Positions 1 to 6,822 of a DNA stretch of 16,000 nucleotides are shown here, piece by piece. Within the stretch, counting starts at the first letter, position 1. Each line of letters opens with the position of its first letter. The DNA is from an uncultured Oscillospiraceae bacterium. Its GTDB lineage: Bacteria > Bacillota > Clostridia > Oscillospirales > Ruminococcaceae. The position numbers were made by a program, and so were the translations under genes. The notes under the pieces were generated by a model. The model saw only the letters and a list, made by a program, of their open reading frames with translations. It had not been told where the DNA came from and ran no database searches. Location of the stretch: the NCBI GenBank assembly GCA_934465295.1, contig CAKSKU010000029.1:1-16000 (forward strand), in the 5' to 3' direction.

Positions 1-69
1 GCCCTTTAGGGCGTGCTTGTAATAAAGCCCTTATAGGGCTAATCTCAAACCACCACTTGAAGTGGTGGT
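1..69 (+). mobile_element. Probable right end of an IS200/IS605-type element (hairpin cluster)
   Basis: Three hairpins follow each other: GCCCT/AGGGC (1-12), AGCCCT/AGGGCT with a 3-base loop (26-40), and a 9-bp perfect stem ACCACCACT/AGTGGTGGT with loop TGA (49-69). Ends of single-strand-transposing IS200/IS605 elements carry subterminal palindromes rather than inverted terminal repeats. In TnpB-bearing members, the transcribed right end is the scaffold of the omega (reRNA) guide. The transposase or tnpB gene would lie left of the window, so the call rests on structure and general resemblance only. A plain attenuator or terminator cluster is possible, but no T-run follows the last stem. The exact element boundary, somewhere around 70-80, cannot be fixed. 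Confidence 0.5.
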
Positions 70-90
70 CATGACTTAGGAACTTAGTCT

Positions 91-490
91 AATTCGGAAT
101 TCGGAATTATTTGCAAAACTCAACTTTGTTTGAACGATGCGAAGCCAAATAAAGTTTACGTTAATTCTGCAAGAATTTCGCTTTGTTCAAAGGGTGGCAG
201 GGGTTGAGGGGACAGCGTCCCCCATCGCTCTCCGCAGAGAGCGAAATTCCCTAAACTAACAGCTAATGCATTGTTGCGATAAGCGAAATCAGTAACAGCT
301 TAAAAAGGCGCAATTCACACGAAAAAAGGTAAAACGAACTATGAGAAATCAAGTTTGAAAACCAAAAATGTGAATTGCGCCTATTCTGTTTTCCTAAAAC
401 AAACTATCCTTGAAGCAGAAATCCACGAACGAAGTGAGTGGATTTGAAGCTTCAACGCTTTATGAATGATAAACCGCAGTATGAACAGCG
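91..490 (+). repeat. Left arm of a long inverted repeat
   Basis: This non-coding arm matches, inverted and in the same block order, the region 1640-1987. Matching blocks are: AATTCGG heptamers 91-108 with 1956-1973 (18/18); 138-151 with 1915-1928 (14/14); 241-263 with 1824-1846 (22/23); the hairpin stem 307-319/369-381 with 1733-1745/1768-1780; and 406-458 with 1659-1711 (51/53). Spacing between blocks differs, so the arms have diverged by indels. The arm also holds a 7-bp hairpin at 226-243. I see no credible gene in it. It ends about 80 bp before the promoter of the XRE-type gene. Confidence 0.85.
307..381. repeat. 13-bp stem hairpin, left copy
   Basis: A perfect 13-bp inverted repeat (GGCGCAATTCACA at 307-319, its complement at 369-381) encloses a 49-base loop. 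The same stem occurs in the right arm at 1729-1784 with a much shorter loop. It is an internal structural block of the long inverted repeat. Confidence 0.8.
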
Positions 491-568
491 ATAGGACATG
501 AATATAACCGCCCGTTTCACATTCAACCGACAGTTGATTTTTCACCGAAGAATTAAACTGACATTTGT

Positions 569-598
569 TTGACAGCAGACCTTTTCCCATGTTACAAT
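569..598 (+). promoter_or_regulatory. Sigma-A-type promoter of the XRE-type gene
   Basis: A consensus -35 TTGACA (569-574) is separated by 18 bp from a -10 TACAAT (593-598). It lies just inside the left inverted arm and points at the gene starting at 643. The promoter overlaps a longer in-frame reading that begins with TTG at 565, which argues against that upstream start. No operator is identifiable with confidence. Confidence 0.8.
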
Positions 599-642
599 AT
601 ATTCAACAAAAGCTTTTGATTTTTACGAAAAGGATAGATAGT

Positions 643-1428
643 ATGAATATAAACATAGGCGAAAATATCAAAGCCCTGCGCAAAAATATGAGCATAGGGC
701 AGGAGACGCTTGCAAATTCGGTCGGCGTTTCCGTTCAGGCTGTTTCAAAGTGGGAAACGGGGCAGTCGCTGCCCGATGTCGGCATTATCCCCGATATTGC
801 GGCTTTTTTCGGGGTAAGCATCGACAGCCTTTTCTTCGGCAAAAGTCCGACCGCCGCAGGTTCGGGAAAGCTCACCCTGCCGAATGACGGCAAGCTCTAC
901 ATTGTCCAAGTCCTCAATGGCGAGATCCTTGACAGTGAGGAATGGAACAGGGATAAGTGTATCGAACTTTCAGCCGAGCGTTTTGAGGGAACACTCGGTG
1001 TTGAAGTTTGGGGGAACGCAAGCATAAAAGGCGACGTGAGCGGCGGTCTGCACGCAGGGGGCAATGCGGCGTGCCAGAACGTTAACGGTGGTTTACACGC
1101 AGGCGGTGACATTGCCTGCAAGAATATCGGGGGCGGTGTTTGTGCAGGCAATGCGGTGTACTGCGGAGATGTTGTAGGAGATGTGAATGCAGGCAGCGTA
1201 GCAGACTGCGGCGATATTGTCGGAAGTGTCAGCTCGGGAAATGAGGTCAACTGCGGAAACGTAAGCGGAGACGTCAGCGCAAGCGGCGACATTCGCTGCG
1301 GTGATATCTCCGAATGCGGAAAGATATCCTGTGCAGTGCTTTACGTCAAAGGCGGCATAGAATGTGATTCGATCGAATGCGGAGGGAATATCTGCACGGA
1401 AGAAAATCTCGGCGAAAAATTTGATTAA
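643..1428 (+). CDS. XRE-family HTH protein with Cys-ladder beta-solenoid-like C-terminus
   Basis: This is a 261-residue protein. Residues ~7-61 form an HTH_3/XRE DNA-binding domain, with the typical segment around TLANSVGVSVQAVSKWETG and an FFGVSIDSLFFG end. A linker of about 55 residues follows. Residues 134-223 are six contiguous repeats of exactly 15 residues (pattern GGxxAGxxxxCGDVx). A seventh, degenerate unit precedes them at 119-133. Cysteine sits at position 11 of every repeat (144, 159, 174, 189, 204, 219), and five to six more Cys follow by residue 251. Such glycine-rich short-period repeats resemble a beta-solenoid of the bactofilin or polymer-forming type, but a 15-residue turn is not the 18-residue hexapeptide fold. 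The ATG at 643 is preferred over the TTG at 565 because AAAGGA (629-634) is 8 bases upstream and the promoter covers 565-598. The family and its targets are unknown to me. Likely roles are sensing (metal, redox or envelope) or oligomerisation-controlled transcription, which is inference. Confidence 0.85.
   Translation: MNINIGENIKALRKNMSIGQETLANSVGVSVQAVSKWETGQSLPDVGIIPDIAAFFGVSIDSLFFGKSPTAAGSGKLTLPNDGKLYIVQVLNGEILDSEEWNRDKCIELSAERFEGTLGVEVWGNASIKGDVSGGLHAGGNAACQNVNGGLHAGGDIACKNIGGGVCAGNAVYCGDVVGDVNAGSVADCGDIVGSVSSGNEVNCGNVSGDVSASGDIRCGDISECGKISCAVLYVKGGIECDSIECGGNICTEENLGEKFD
1042..1311 (+). repeat. Six 45-bp coding repeats (15-residue units)
   Basis: Six in-register 45-base units encode residues 134-223 of the XRE-type protein. 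Units 1 and 2 (1042-1131) are the most alike, both beginning GGLHAGG, which suggests recent local duplication. The later units have drifted but keep the Cys and the flanking Gly/Asp residues. Confidence 0.85.
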
Positions 1429-1435
1429 AGCAAAG

Positions 1436-1477
1436 CAGACTTGTTTTCGGTATACGGAAGCAGGTCTGGTTTTTTTT
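1436..1477 (+). terminator. Intrinsic terminator of the XRE-type gene
   Basis: CAGACTTG (1436-1443) pairs with CAGGTCTG (1461-1468), including one G-T wobble, and an 8-base T-run follows at 1470-1477. It starts 8 bp after the stop codon. Together with the promoter at 569 it makes the gene an independent transcription unit lying wholly between the inverted arms. Confidence 0.85.
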
Positions 1478-1538
1478 AACCTTGCGGTGTGGAGGAAACC
1501 CTGTTCGCATACAAAAACTTTGTAATAATTTCGTGGAG

Positions 1539-1565
1539 CGGGCGGATATGGAATCTGACCCTACG
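1539..1565 (+). repeat. Short dispersed GGGCGGATAT... palindromic repeat
   Basis: The sequence around GGGCGGATATGGAATC resembles 7587-7611 in the same orientation and 6887-6909 in the opposite one. It is an imperfect palindrome of the kind scattered through intergenic regions of gut Clostridia. It sits in the non-coding stretch between the terminator (1477) and the right inverted arm (from about 1640). That stretch otherwise shows only a small CACCGC/GCGGTG stem at 1593-1620. Confidence 0.6.
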
Positions 1566-1639
1566 TTAAAATGTTGGTTTGGGTTCATATTTCACCGCTG
1601 TTCAAATGTTGTCGGCGGTGGGATCGGTATGGAAAAATG

Positions 1640-1987
1640 CCGCATCTTCGTTCATACTGCGTTGAAGCTTCAAATCCACTCACTTCGTTCGTAGATTTTT
1701 GCTTCAAGGATGGATGTTCGGGTAAAAGAAATGGCGCAATTCACATTTTTTGGTTTGCTTTTTTTGATGTGAATTGCGCCATTTTAGCTGTTAGTGATTT
1801 ACGCTTACTGCAACTGATGTTTTGCTGTTAGTTTAGGGAGTTTCGCTTCTGCGGAAGCGACCAAAGGGCTTCCGCCCTCTGGACACCTGACGAGCTGTGC
1901 TCAGCTCGACCAGCTATTTGGCTTCGCAACGCCGAAACATAGTTGAGCTATGCAAAATTCCGAATTCCGAATTCCGCATTCCGAATT
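1640..1987 (-). repeat. Right arm of the long inverted repeat
   Basis: This is the inverted, diverged copy of 91-490, with the blocks listed under the left arm. It ends outward in a 32-bp array at 1956-1987: four CCGAATT-type heptamers plus AATT, with one heptamer reading CCGCATT. The arm also contains a hairpin CGCTTC/GAAGCG at 1844-1859. Open frames across it (for example 1571-1831) merely cross the repeat and have no proper start signals. Confidence 0.85.
1729..1784. repeat. 18-bp perfect-stem hairpin, right copy
   Basis: Bases 1729-1746 pair perfectly with 1767-1784 (core ATGGCGCAATTCACAT and its complement) around a 20-base T-rich loop. It has the same core stem as 307-381. It could form a stable RNA hairpin on either strand. 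It is not a standard terminator because only four Ts follow the stem. Confidence 0.85.
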
Positions 1988-2013
1988 AAATAAGTTCCGA
2001 ATTTACTTCGTGG

Positions 2014-2042
2014 TTGACTTTTTCTGCAATTTGAGTTATAAT
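2014..2042 (+). promoter_or_regulatory. Promoter of the tepA-ylzJ-uppP-ftsK run
   Basis: TTGACT (2014-2019), a 17-bp spacer and TATAAT (2037-2042) form a near-consensus sigma-A-type promoter 27 bp to the right of the repeat array. It points at the gene starting at 2120 with a leader of about 70 bases. No other comparable promoter is evident until after ftsK, so it probably drives all four genes. Confidence 0.85.
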
Positions 2043-2119
2043 TAATCTGTATATTTATGCCCCGAAAGGTGAATAATAAATCAAAACTACCGTTCAAATG
2101 AAATTTCGGGGGAGAAAAT

Positions 2120-2860
2120 ATGCATAACAATTGTGATGAAAATGAAAATAAGGAAAACGGCGGAACTTCCGCTTCCGATGAGGCTCTTGACCGTGCGGAG
2201 CTTATTGAAAAGACGGGGGAAGTCACTTCACAGAATGCGAAGCATCTTATTCACTGCCTGACGATAATCGGGCAGGTGGAGGGGCATTATCTTCTTCCGC
2301 CGCAGAACAAGACGACCAAGTACGAACACATTATGCCTGCGCTTGTGGCTGTTGAACAGGACAGGTCGATCGAGGGACTTGTTATTATTCTCAACACGGT
2401 TGGCGGTGATGTTGAGGCAGGGCTTGCTATTGCGGAGCTTATTGCGGGAATGAAAACGCCGACGGTATCCATTGTTGTTGGCGGCGGTCATTCTATCGGC
2501 GTGCCGCTTGCAGTTTCGGCGAAGCGTTCTTTCATTGTGCCGAGTGCAACTATGACGATACACCCCGTCCGAATGAGCGGCACGGTTCTCGGTGTTCCGC
2601 AGACTTTATCCTATTTTGACAAGATGCAGGACAGGATAAGCAATTTCGTTTGCCGAAACAGCGGTATTTCCGCACAGCGTTTCAAGGAGCTTATGATGAA
2701 CACGGGCGAGCTTACGATGGATATGGGAACTGTCATTGACGGCGAAACTGCGGTCAATGAGGGGCTTATTGACAGGCTCGGCGGTCTGTCCGATGCTATT
2801 GAGGAGCTTTACAGGCTTATCGAAACGGGCGAACCTCGTTATCCCGATGAAGAATCGTAA
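2120..2860 (+). CDS. tepA: ClpP-like serine protease, TepA family
   Basis: A 246-residue ClpP/crotonase-fold protease resembling Bacillus TepA (translocation-enhancing protein). The ClpP-like core runs from about residue 45 to 235. It has a probable oxyanion segment at LNTVGGDVEAG (91-101), a catalytic-Ser region GGGHSIG (Ser125) and a catalytic-His region TMTIHPV (His148). By rough alignment the ClpP catalytic Asp falls near Thr199/Asp201, so the third triad member is uncertain. The N-terminal ~40 residues are acidic and low-complexity, with no signal peptide, so the protein is probably cytoplasmic or membrane-peripheral. ATG at 2120 follows GGGGGAG at a suitable distance. The next gene (ylzJ-like) starts 15 bp after the stop, and ftsK lies further downstream. 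In Bacillus, tepA and ylzJ likewise precede spoIIIE, which supports the assignment over housekeeping ClpP. The natural substrate is unknown. Confidence 0.85.
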   Translation: MHNNCDENENKENGGTSASDEALDRAELIEKTGEVTSQNAKHLIHCLTIIGQVEGHYLLPPQNKTTKYEHIMPALVAVEQDRSIEGLVIILNTVGGDVEAGLAIAELIAGMKTPTVSIVVGGGHSIGVPLAVSAKRSFIVPSATMTIHPVRMSGTVLGVPQTLSYFDKMQDRISNFVCRNSGISAQRFKELMMNTGELTMDMGTVIDGETAVNEGLIDRLGGLSDAIEELYRLIETGEPRYPDEES

Positions 2861-2875
2861 GCGGAGGTGCGGAAA

Positions 2876-3079
2876 ATGGTCATTCACTCTATTATCGGCG
2901 AATATGATATTTTATATGCGCAGGAACGTGAGGCTGCTTATGCGCTTCGTTCGGCTAAAGGTTCTAATGGATACGATGAAGCTTTGTTTTCTGCGGACTG
3001 CACCAAGCTTTCGGCGGAAACGCTCAGACTGCCTTGTGATGTGGGCGGTTTGACTGCTTTTTCAGCTTCAAAAAAGTGA
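2876..3079 (+). CDS. ylzJ: YlzJ-like small protein
   Basis: A 67-residue protein whose N-terminus (MVIHSIIGEYDILYAQE) resembles the conserved start of YlzJ-like proteins (M-I-x-Y/H-x-hydrophobic ... I/L-x). It has no membrane segment and no catalytic motif. ATG at 2876 is chosen over an in-frame GTG at 2867 because GGAGG (2863-2867) lies 8 bases upstream of the ATG and overlaps the GTG. It follows the tepA-like gene by 15 bp, as in Bacillus, and the function of the family is not established. The identification rests mainly on position, size and the short N-terminal motif. Confidence 0.7.
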   Translation: MVIHSIIGEYDILYAQEREAAYALRSAKGSNGYDEALFSADCTKLSAETLRLPCDVGGLTAFSASKK

Positions 3080-3127
3080 AAATGCGCTGTTTGGGGCGCT
3101 TAAATAAGACAACGGAGGAAAAATTTT

Positions 3128-4009
3128 ATGACAGTGATCGAGGGCATTATTCAGGGACTTATTCAAGGTTTATCGGAGTTCCTGCCGATATCGAGCTCGG
3201 GGCATTTATCGGTTTTTCAGCATTTTTTCGGTATTCACGGGGAAAGTGCAGTGCTGGTGAATGTTTTCCTGCATCTTGGAACGCTCATTGCGGTATTTAT
3301 TGCGTTTTGGGGGAAGATAAAGGCTTTGATAATTGAATTTTTCAAGCTTATAAAGGATATTTTCACGGGAAAATTCAAGTGGAAAGAGATGAATCCCGAG
3401 CGCAGAATGATCTTTATGATAATAATTTCCATTCTGCCGCTTTTCGGATTTTACATATTCAAGGATTTCTTCGAGGGATTGCAGTCGGACAGGAGCATTG
3501 TTGCGGAGGGCATCGGTTTCCTTTACACTTCGGCGCTGTTATTCCTTTCTACGAGCAAGCTTTGCGATGGGAACAAGCTGACCTGCGGCGAAGTAACAAC
3601 GCCAAAGGCGCTTCTGATAGGTGTATTTCAGGGAATTGCGCTTGTGCCGGGCATATCGAGGTCGGGTTCGACTATTTCGGCAGGACTTTTTGCAGGCTTG
3701 AAGCGTGAGGACGCTGTTGAATACAGTTTTATTCTCGGAATACCTGTAATACTTGCAGGTGCGCTGACGGAGATGCTTTCTTATGACGGGGGAGCGGGTT
3801 CGGAGCTTGTACTGCCGCTTATTGTAGGATTTGTTGTGGCGGCTGTATCGGGATATCTGGCAATAAGGCTTATAAAGCTGCTCGTTGTATCGGACAAATT
3901 CAGGATCTTTGCATTTTACACGCTTATACTTGGTATAATCGTACTTTCGATAGGAATTTATGAGGACGTAAGCGGAAATTATCTTTATGAGATGATAGCT
4001 GCGAAATAA
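3128..4009 (+). CDS. uppP: Undecaprenyl-diphosphatase UppP/BacA
   Basis: A 293-residue integral membrane enzyme that dephosphorylates undecaprenyl diphosphate, recycling the lipid carrier for peptidoglycan and other wall polymers. It also confers basal bacitracin tolerance. Both BacA signatures are present: SEFLPISSSGHL (Glu17, Ser22-24, His26) and VPGISRSGST (Arg178, with Ser177 and Ser179). Several hydrophobic segments cover residues ~42-62, 94-112, 127-142, 160-176, 200-217 and two or more near the C-terminus. The length is slightly above the usual ~270. ATG at 3128 follows GGAGGA at a normal distance. It lies 48 bp after the ylzJ-like gene and 14 bp before ftsK, so it is probably co-transcribed. 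Its place between ylzJ and ftsK differs from the direct ylzJ-spoIIIE order in Bacillus. Confidence 0.95.
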   Translation: MTVIEGIIQGLIQGLSEFLPISSSGHLSVFQHFFGIHGESAVLVNVFLHLGTLIAVFIAFWGKIKALIIEFFKLIKDIFTGKFKWKEMNPERRMIFMIIISILPLFGFYIFKDFFEGLQSDRSIVAEGIGFLYTSALLFLSTSKLCDGNKLTCGEVTTPKALLIGVFQGIALVPGISRSGSTISAGLFAGLKREDAVEYSFILGIPVILAGALTEMLSYDGGAGSELVLPLIVGFVVAAVSGYLAIRLIKLLVVSDKFRIFAFYTLILGIIVLSIGIYEDVSGNYLYEMIAAK

Positions 4010-4023
4010 TTGGAGGAATTGCT

Positions 4024-6822
4024 TTGGCACAGAACAAGACAAAGGCGAGCAAAGAGGAGATCGCCCGTCAGAATGAGAATGCGAGGCATCACGACCGTGT
4101 TTTATGGTCAACGGTGCTGTTTGCGGCAGGTGTGCTTGCGGCGGCGTTCACGCTGATAAAGGGTGAGTCGCTCTGGAACACGATACATAATATTTTTCTC
4201 GGGCTATTCGGCGTGACTGCGTTCCTTGTGCCGATAGTGATGATCTATGCTTCGATAATGATAGCGATGGATAAGACGGAGCTTTATGTAAGCACAAGGC
4301 TCGTTCAATGCGGAGCGGCGATACTGCTTCTGACGGGCTTTGTACAGATATTCTTTGCTGGCGAGTTACAGGGAGAGAGACTTTTTGACGAGATACTTCC
4401 TGCGCTGTATTCGGAGGGAAAGAAGCTTCGGGGCGGCGGAGTGATGAGCATTATCATTGCAGGACCTTTGCTTGCGCTTTTCAAGAGGGTAGGGGCATCG
4501 ATAATCGTTGTGCTGCTCTGCTTCGTATATATAATGGTAGTTGCGAACAAGACGGTCATTGACCTTTTCAGAATGGTGCGCAACGGTTTCGCAAAGGCGA
4601 GCGCTGCCCGTGCGGAGAGCTATGTTGAAACGCCCGATTTTGTACCTCCTCCGGGGGCAAGGAACGGCAAAAAGACTGTTCCGAACGAGGATGTTCCCAA
4701 AAAGATCGCAGAAAAGCAGCAGAAGAACTTCGATGTTGACATTCCGATGCCTGCCGGACAGAAGCTTTCGCAGTCGGAGCAGATAAAGGCTACGGGAACC
4801 CTGACCGAGCCGCCTAAGGAGTTCACGGACGAGGGTTCGCCTATTCCTGCGGCTGCGCCCAAGATAGTTGGAAACAAGGCTGTTGAGGCTGACAAGGAGC
4901 TTGCAAAGGAACAGCTCAAATCGGCATCGAGCGAGCTTGACGATATTATAAAAAAGGCTGCGGCTGCGCCCAAGAGGGTGGCAAGCTCGGCTTCAAATGC
5001 TGCTGCATCTGCGGCTTCGGCTTCGTCAAACAAGGTTTCGGAAAATGCTTCGGCTGCTTCATCGGGTGCGGCTAAGGCTTCGTCCGAGGAGGACAGCTCG
5101 CAGCTGAAAAAGGACATCGCCAATGCTATGGCTAACCGCAAGGCTGTTGCGAAGCAGTCAACTCTTGCTTCGGAAAAGATCGAATCGACCGAGGAGCTTG
5201 ATATGCCCGATGCGCCGACGGCGGCTGACATTCAGCATGAGATAACCGAGAACAAGCAGGAGGCATTCGTTTACACATTTCCGCCTGTTGACCTTTTGAA
5301 GCAGGCTGACAATGAGAGCAACTCCGAGCAGGCAGAGGCGGAGATGAAGAACAACGCTGACACGCTCGTTGACACTTTGAAGAGCTTCGGCGTTCAGACG
5401 AGGATAGTTGACATTCACCGCGGTCCGACCGTTACGAGGTATGAGCTTCAGCCGAGTGCAGGCGTTAAGATATCCAAGATAACTGCGCTTGCGGATGATA
5501 TTGCGCTTAATCTTGCGGCGGCAGGCGTTCGTATCGAAGCGCCTATTCCCGGCAAGGCGGCTGTCGGAATCGAAGTTCCGAACCGAGTAAAAGACACGGT
5601 CTCGATCCGTGAGATGATAGAGAGCGAGGAGTTTTCACACGCAAAGAGCAAGCTTTCGTTCGTTGTCGGAAAGAACATTGACGGTGAAGTTATTGTCGGT
5701 GATATTGCGAAGCTTCCGCACGTTATCATTGCAGGTACTACGGGTTCGGGTAAATCTGTTTGTACAAACAGTATAATTATGAGTATTTTATACAATGCTT
5801 CGCCCGATGAAGTCCGTCTTGTACTTATTGACCCGAAAATGGTTGAATTCAAGGTTTATGACGGCATACCGCATTTGCTTATCCCCGTTGTAACCGATCC
5901 GAGAAAGGCGGCAGGTGCGCTTTCGTGGGCGGTTCAGGAGATGCTGAAGCGATACAAGCTTTTTGCGGACAGCAATGTCCGTGACCTTAACGGATACAAT
6001 GAAATGGCTGCCGAGACCGAGGGCGTTGAGCCTTTGCCGAGGATAGTCATTGCGATAGACGAGTTGGCTGACCTTATGATGGCTTGCTCGAACGAAGTCG
6101 AAGATTCGATATGCCGACTTGCGCAGATGGCGAGAGCGGCAGGAATGCACCTTATTATTGCAACGCAGCGTCCGACAGTTGATGTTATCACGGGTCTTAT
6201 CAAGGCGAACATTCCGTCAAGGATCGCACTGACGGTTTCATCGCAGATAGACAGCCGTACTATCATTGACACGGCAGGTGCGGAAAAGCTGCTCGGCTAC
6301 GGTGATATGCTTTACTATCCGCAGGGCATACCGAAGCCTGTCCGAGTTCAGGGCTGTTTCGTTTCGACAAAGGAAGTCGAGGCTGTCGTTTCGTTCATCA
6401 AGAGCGGCGGTCAGGTCGAATATTCGAGCGAGATCATCGAGGAGATAGAAAAGGCTACGCCTGTGCCTAAGGGGGAGAACAAGGGTGACAATTCTTCCGA
6501 TGTGCCTACGGGTGACGGCAGTGATGAGGAGATCATCGACCGTGCTGTTGAGGTGCTTTGCGATGCGGGACAGGCTTCCGTTTCGTATTTGCAGAGAAAG
6601 CTGAAGCTTGGCTATGCCCGTGCGGCGAGGATAATGGATCAGCTTGAGGAGCTGGGCGTTGTAGGTCCATATGAGGGTTCAAAGCCACGAGCTGTTATAA
6701 TCACGAAAGAGATGTGGCTAAAGCGCAAGCTTATCAACGAGGATGTTATTTCCGAACCCGTTGGTGACGGCGGCTCGGAGATATTTGATGAAGTTGTTTC
6801 GCAGATGGAAGAGGATAGCTGA
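4024..6822 (+). CDS. ftsK: DNA translocase FtsK/SpoIIIE
   Basis: A 932-residue, septum-located, ATP-driven DNA pump that clears chromosome DNA from the closing septum (or moves it into the forespore). About four membrane segments lie in residues ~28-175. A long linker (~200-410) follows, very rich in Ala/Ser/Lys at ~290-360. The RecA-like motor spans ~415-825, with Walker A GTTGSGKSV (Lys577), Walker B IVIAIDELADLM (Asp679-Glu680) and ATQRPTVDVITGLIKANIPSRIA. A C-terminal winged-helix gamma domain for KOPS/SRS-type DNA reading covers ~836-905, with AGQASVSYLQRKLKLGYARA. A short acidic tail ends in MEEDS. The TTG start at 4024 is supported by GGAGGA at 4012-4017, 6 bases away. SpoIIIE is an equally good name given the tepA-ylzJ context. 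The stop codon TGA (6820-6822) shares its last base with the heptamer array that follows. Confidence 0.97.
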   Translation: MAQNKTKASKEEIARQNENARHHDRVLWSTVLFAAGVLAAAFTLIKGESLWNTIHNIFLGLFGVTAFLVPIVMIYASIMIAMDKTELYVSTRLVQCGAAILLLTGFVQIFFAGELQGERLFDEILPALYSEGKKLRGGGVMSIIIAGPLLALFKRVGASIIVVLLCFVYIMVVANKTVIDLFRMVRNGFAKASAARAESYVETPDFVPPPGARNGKKTVPNEDVPKKIAEKQQKNFDVDIPMPAGQKLSQSEQIKATGTLTEPPKEFTDEGSPIPAAAPKIVGNKAVEADKELAKEQLKSASSELDDIIKKAAAAPKRVASSASNAAASAASASSNKVSENASAASSGAAKASSEEDSSQLKKDIANAMANRKAVAKQSTLASEKIESTEELDMPDAPTAADIQHEITENKQEAFVYTFPPVDLLKQADNESNSEQAEAEMKNNADTLVDTLKSFGVQTRIVDIHRGPTVTRYELQPSAGVKISKITALADDIALNLAAAGVRIEAPIPGKAAVGIEVPNRVKDTVSIREMIESEEFSHAKSKLSFVVGKNIDGEVIVGDIAKLPHVIIAGTTGSGKSVCTNSIIMSILYNASPDEVRLVLIDPKMVEFKVYDGIPHLLIPVVTDPRKAAGALSWAVQEMLKRYKLFADSNVRDLNGYNEMAAETEGVEPLPRIVIAIDELADLMMACSNEVEDSICRLAQMARAAGMHLIIATQRPTVDVITGLIKANIPSRIALTVSSQIDSRTIIDTAGAEKLLGYGDMLYYPQGIPKPVRVQGCFVSTKEVEAVVSFIKSGGQVEYSSEIIEEIEKATPVPKGENKGDNSSDVPTGDGSDEEIIDRAVEVLCDAGQASVSYLQRKLKLGYARAARIMDQLEELGVVGPYEGSKPRAVIITKEMWLKRKLINEDVISEPVGDGGSEIFDEVVSQMEEDS

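Noticed and set aside
565..642. Longer start (TTG at 565) for the XRE-type protein
   Set aside because: It overlaps the TTGACA/TACAAT promoter, has no ribosome site, and adds residues not typical of XRE N-termini.
897..1292. 131-codon open frame on the minus strand
   Set aside because: It is a Pro/Ser-rich mirror of the Gly/Cys coding repeats, with no start signals.
1042..1311. CRISPR array
   Set aside because: The 45-bp periodicity is a coding repeat with drifting units and no spacers.
1482..1831. Two overlapping open frames on the plus strand (1482-1694, 1571-1831)
   Set aside because: They run across the inverted-repeat arm and its hairpin, have no ribosome sites, and have no recognisable protein features.
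4620..5231. 203-codon open frame on the minus strand
   Set aside because: It is antisense to the Ala/Ser-rich FtsK linker, whose codon bias keeps the opposite frame open. It has no promoter or ribosome site.
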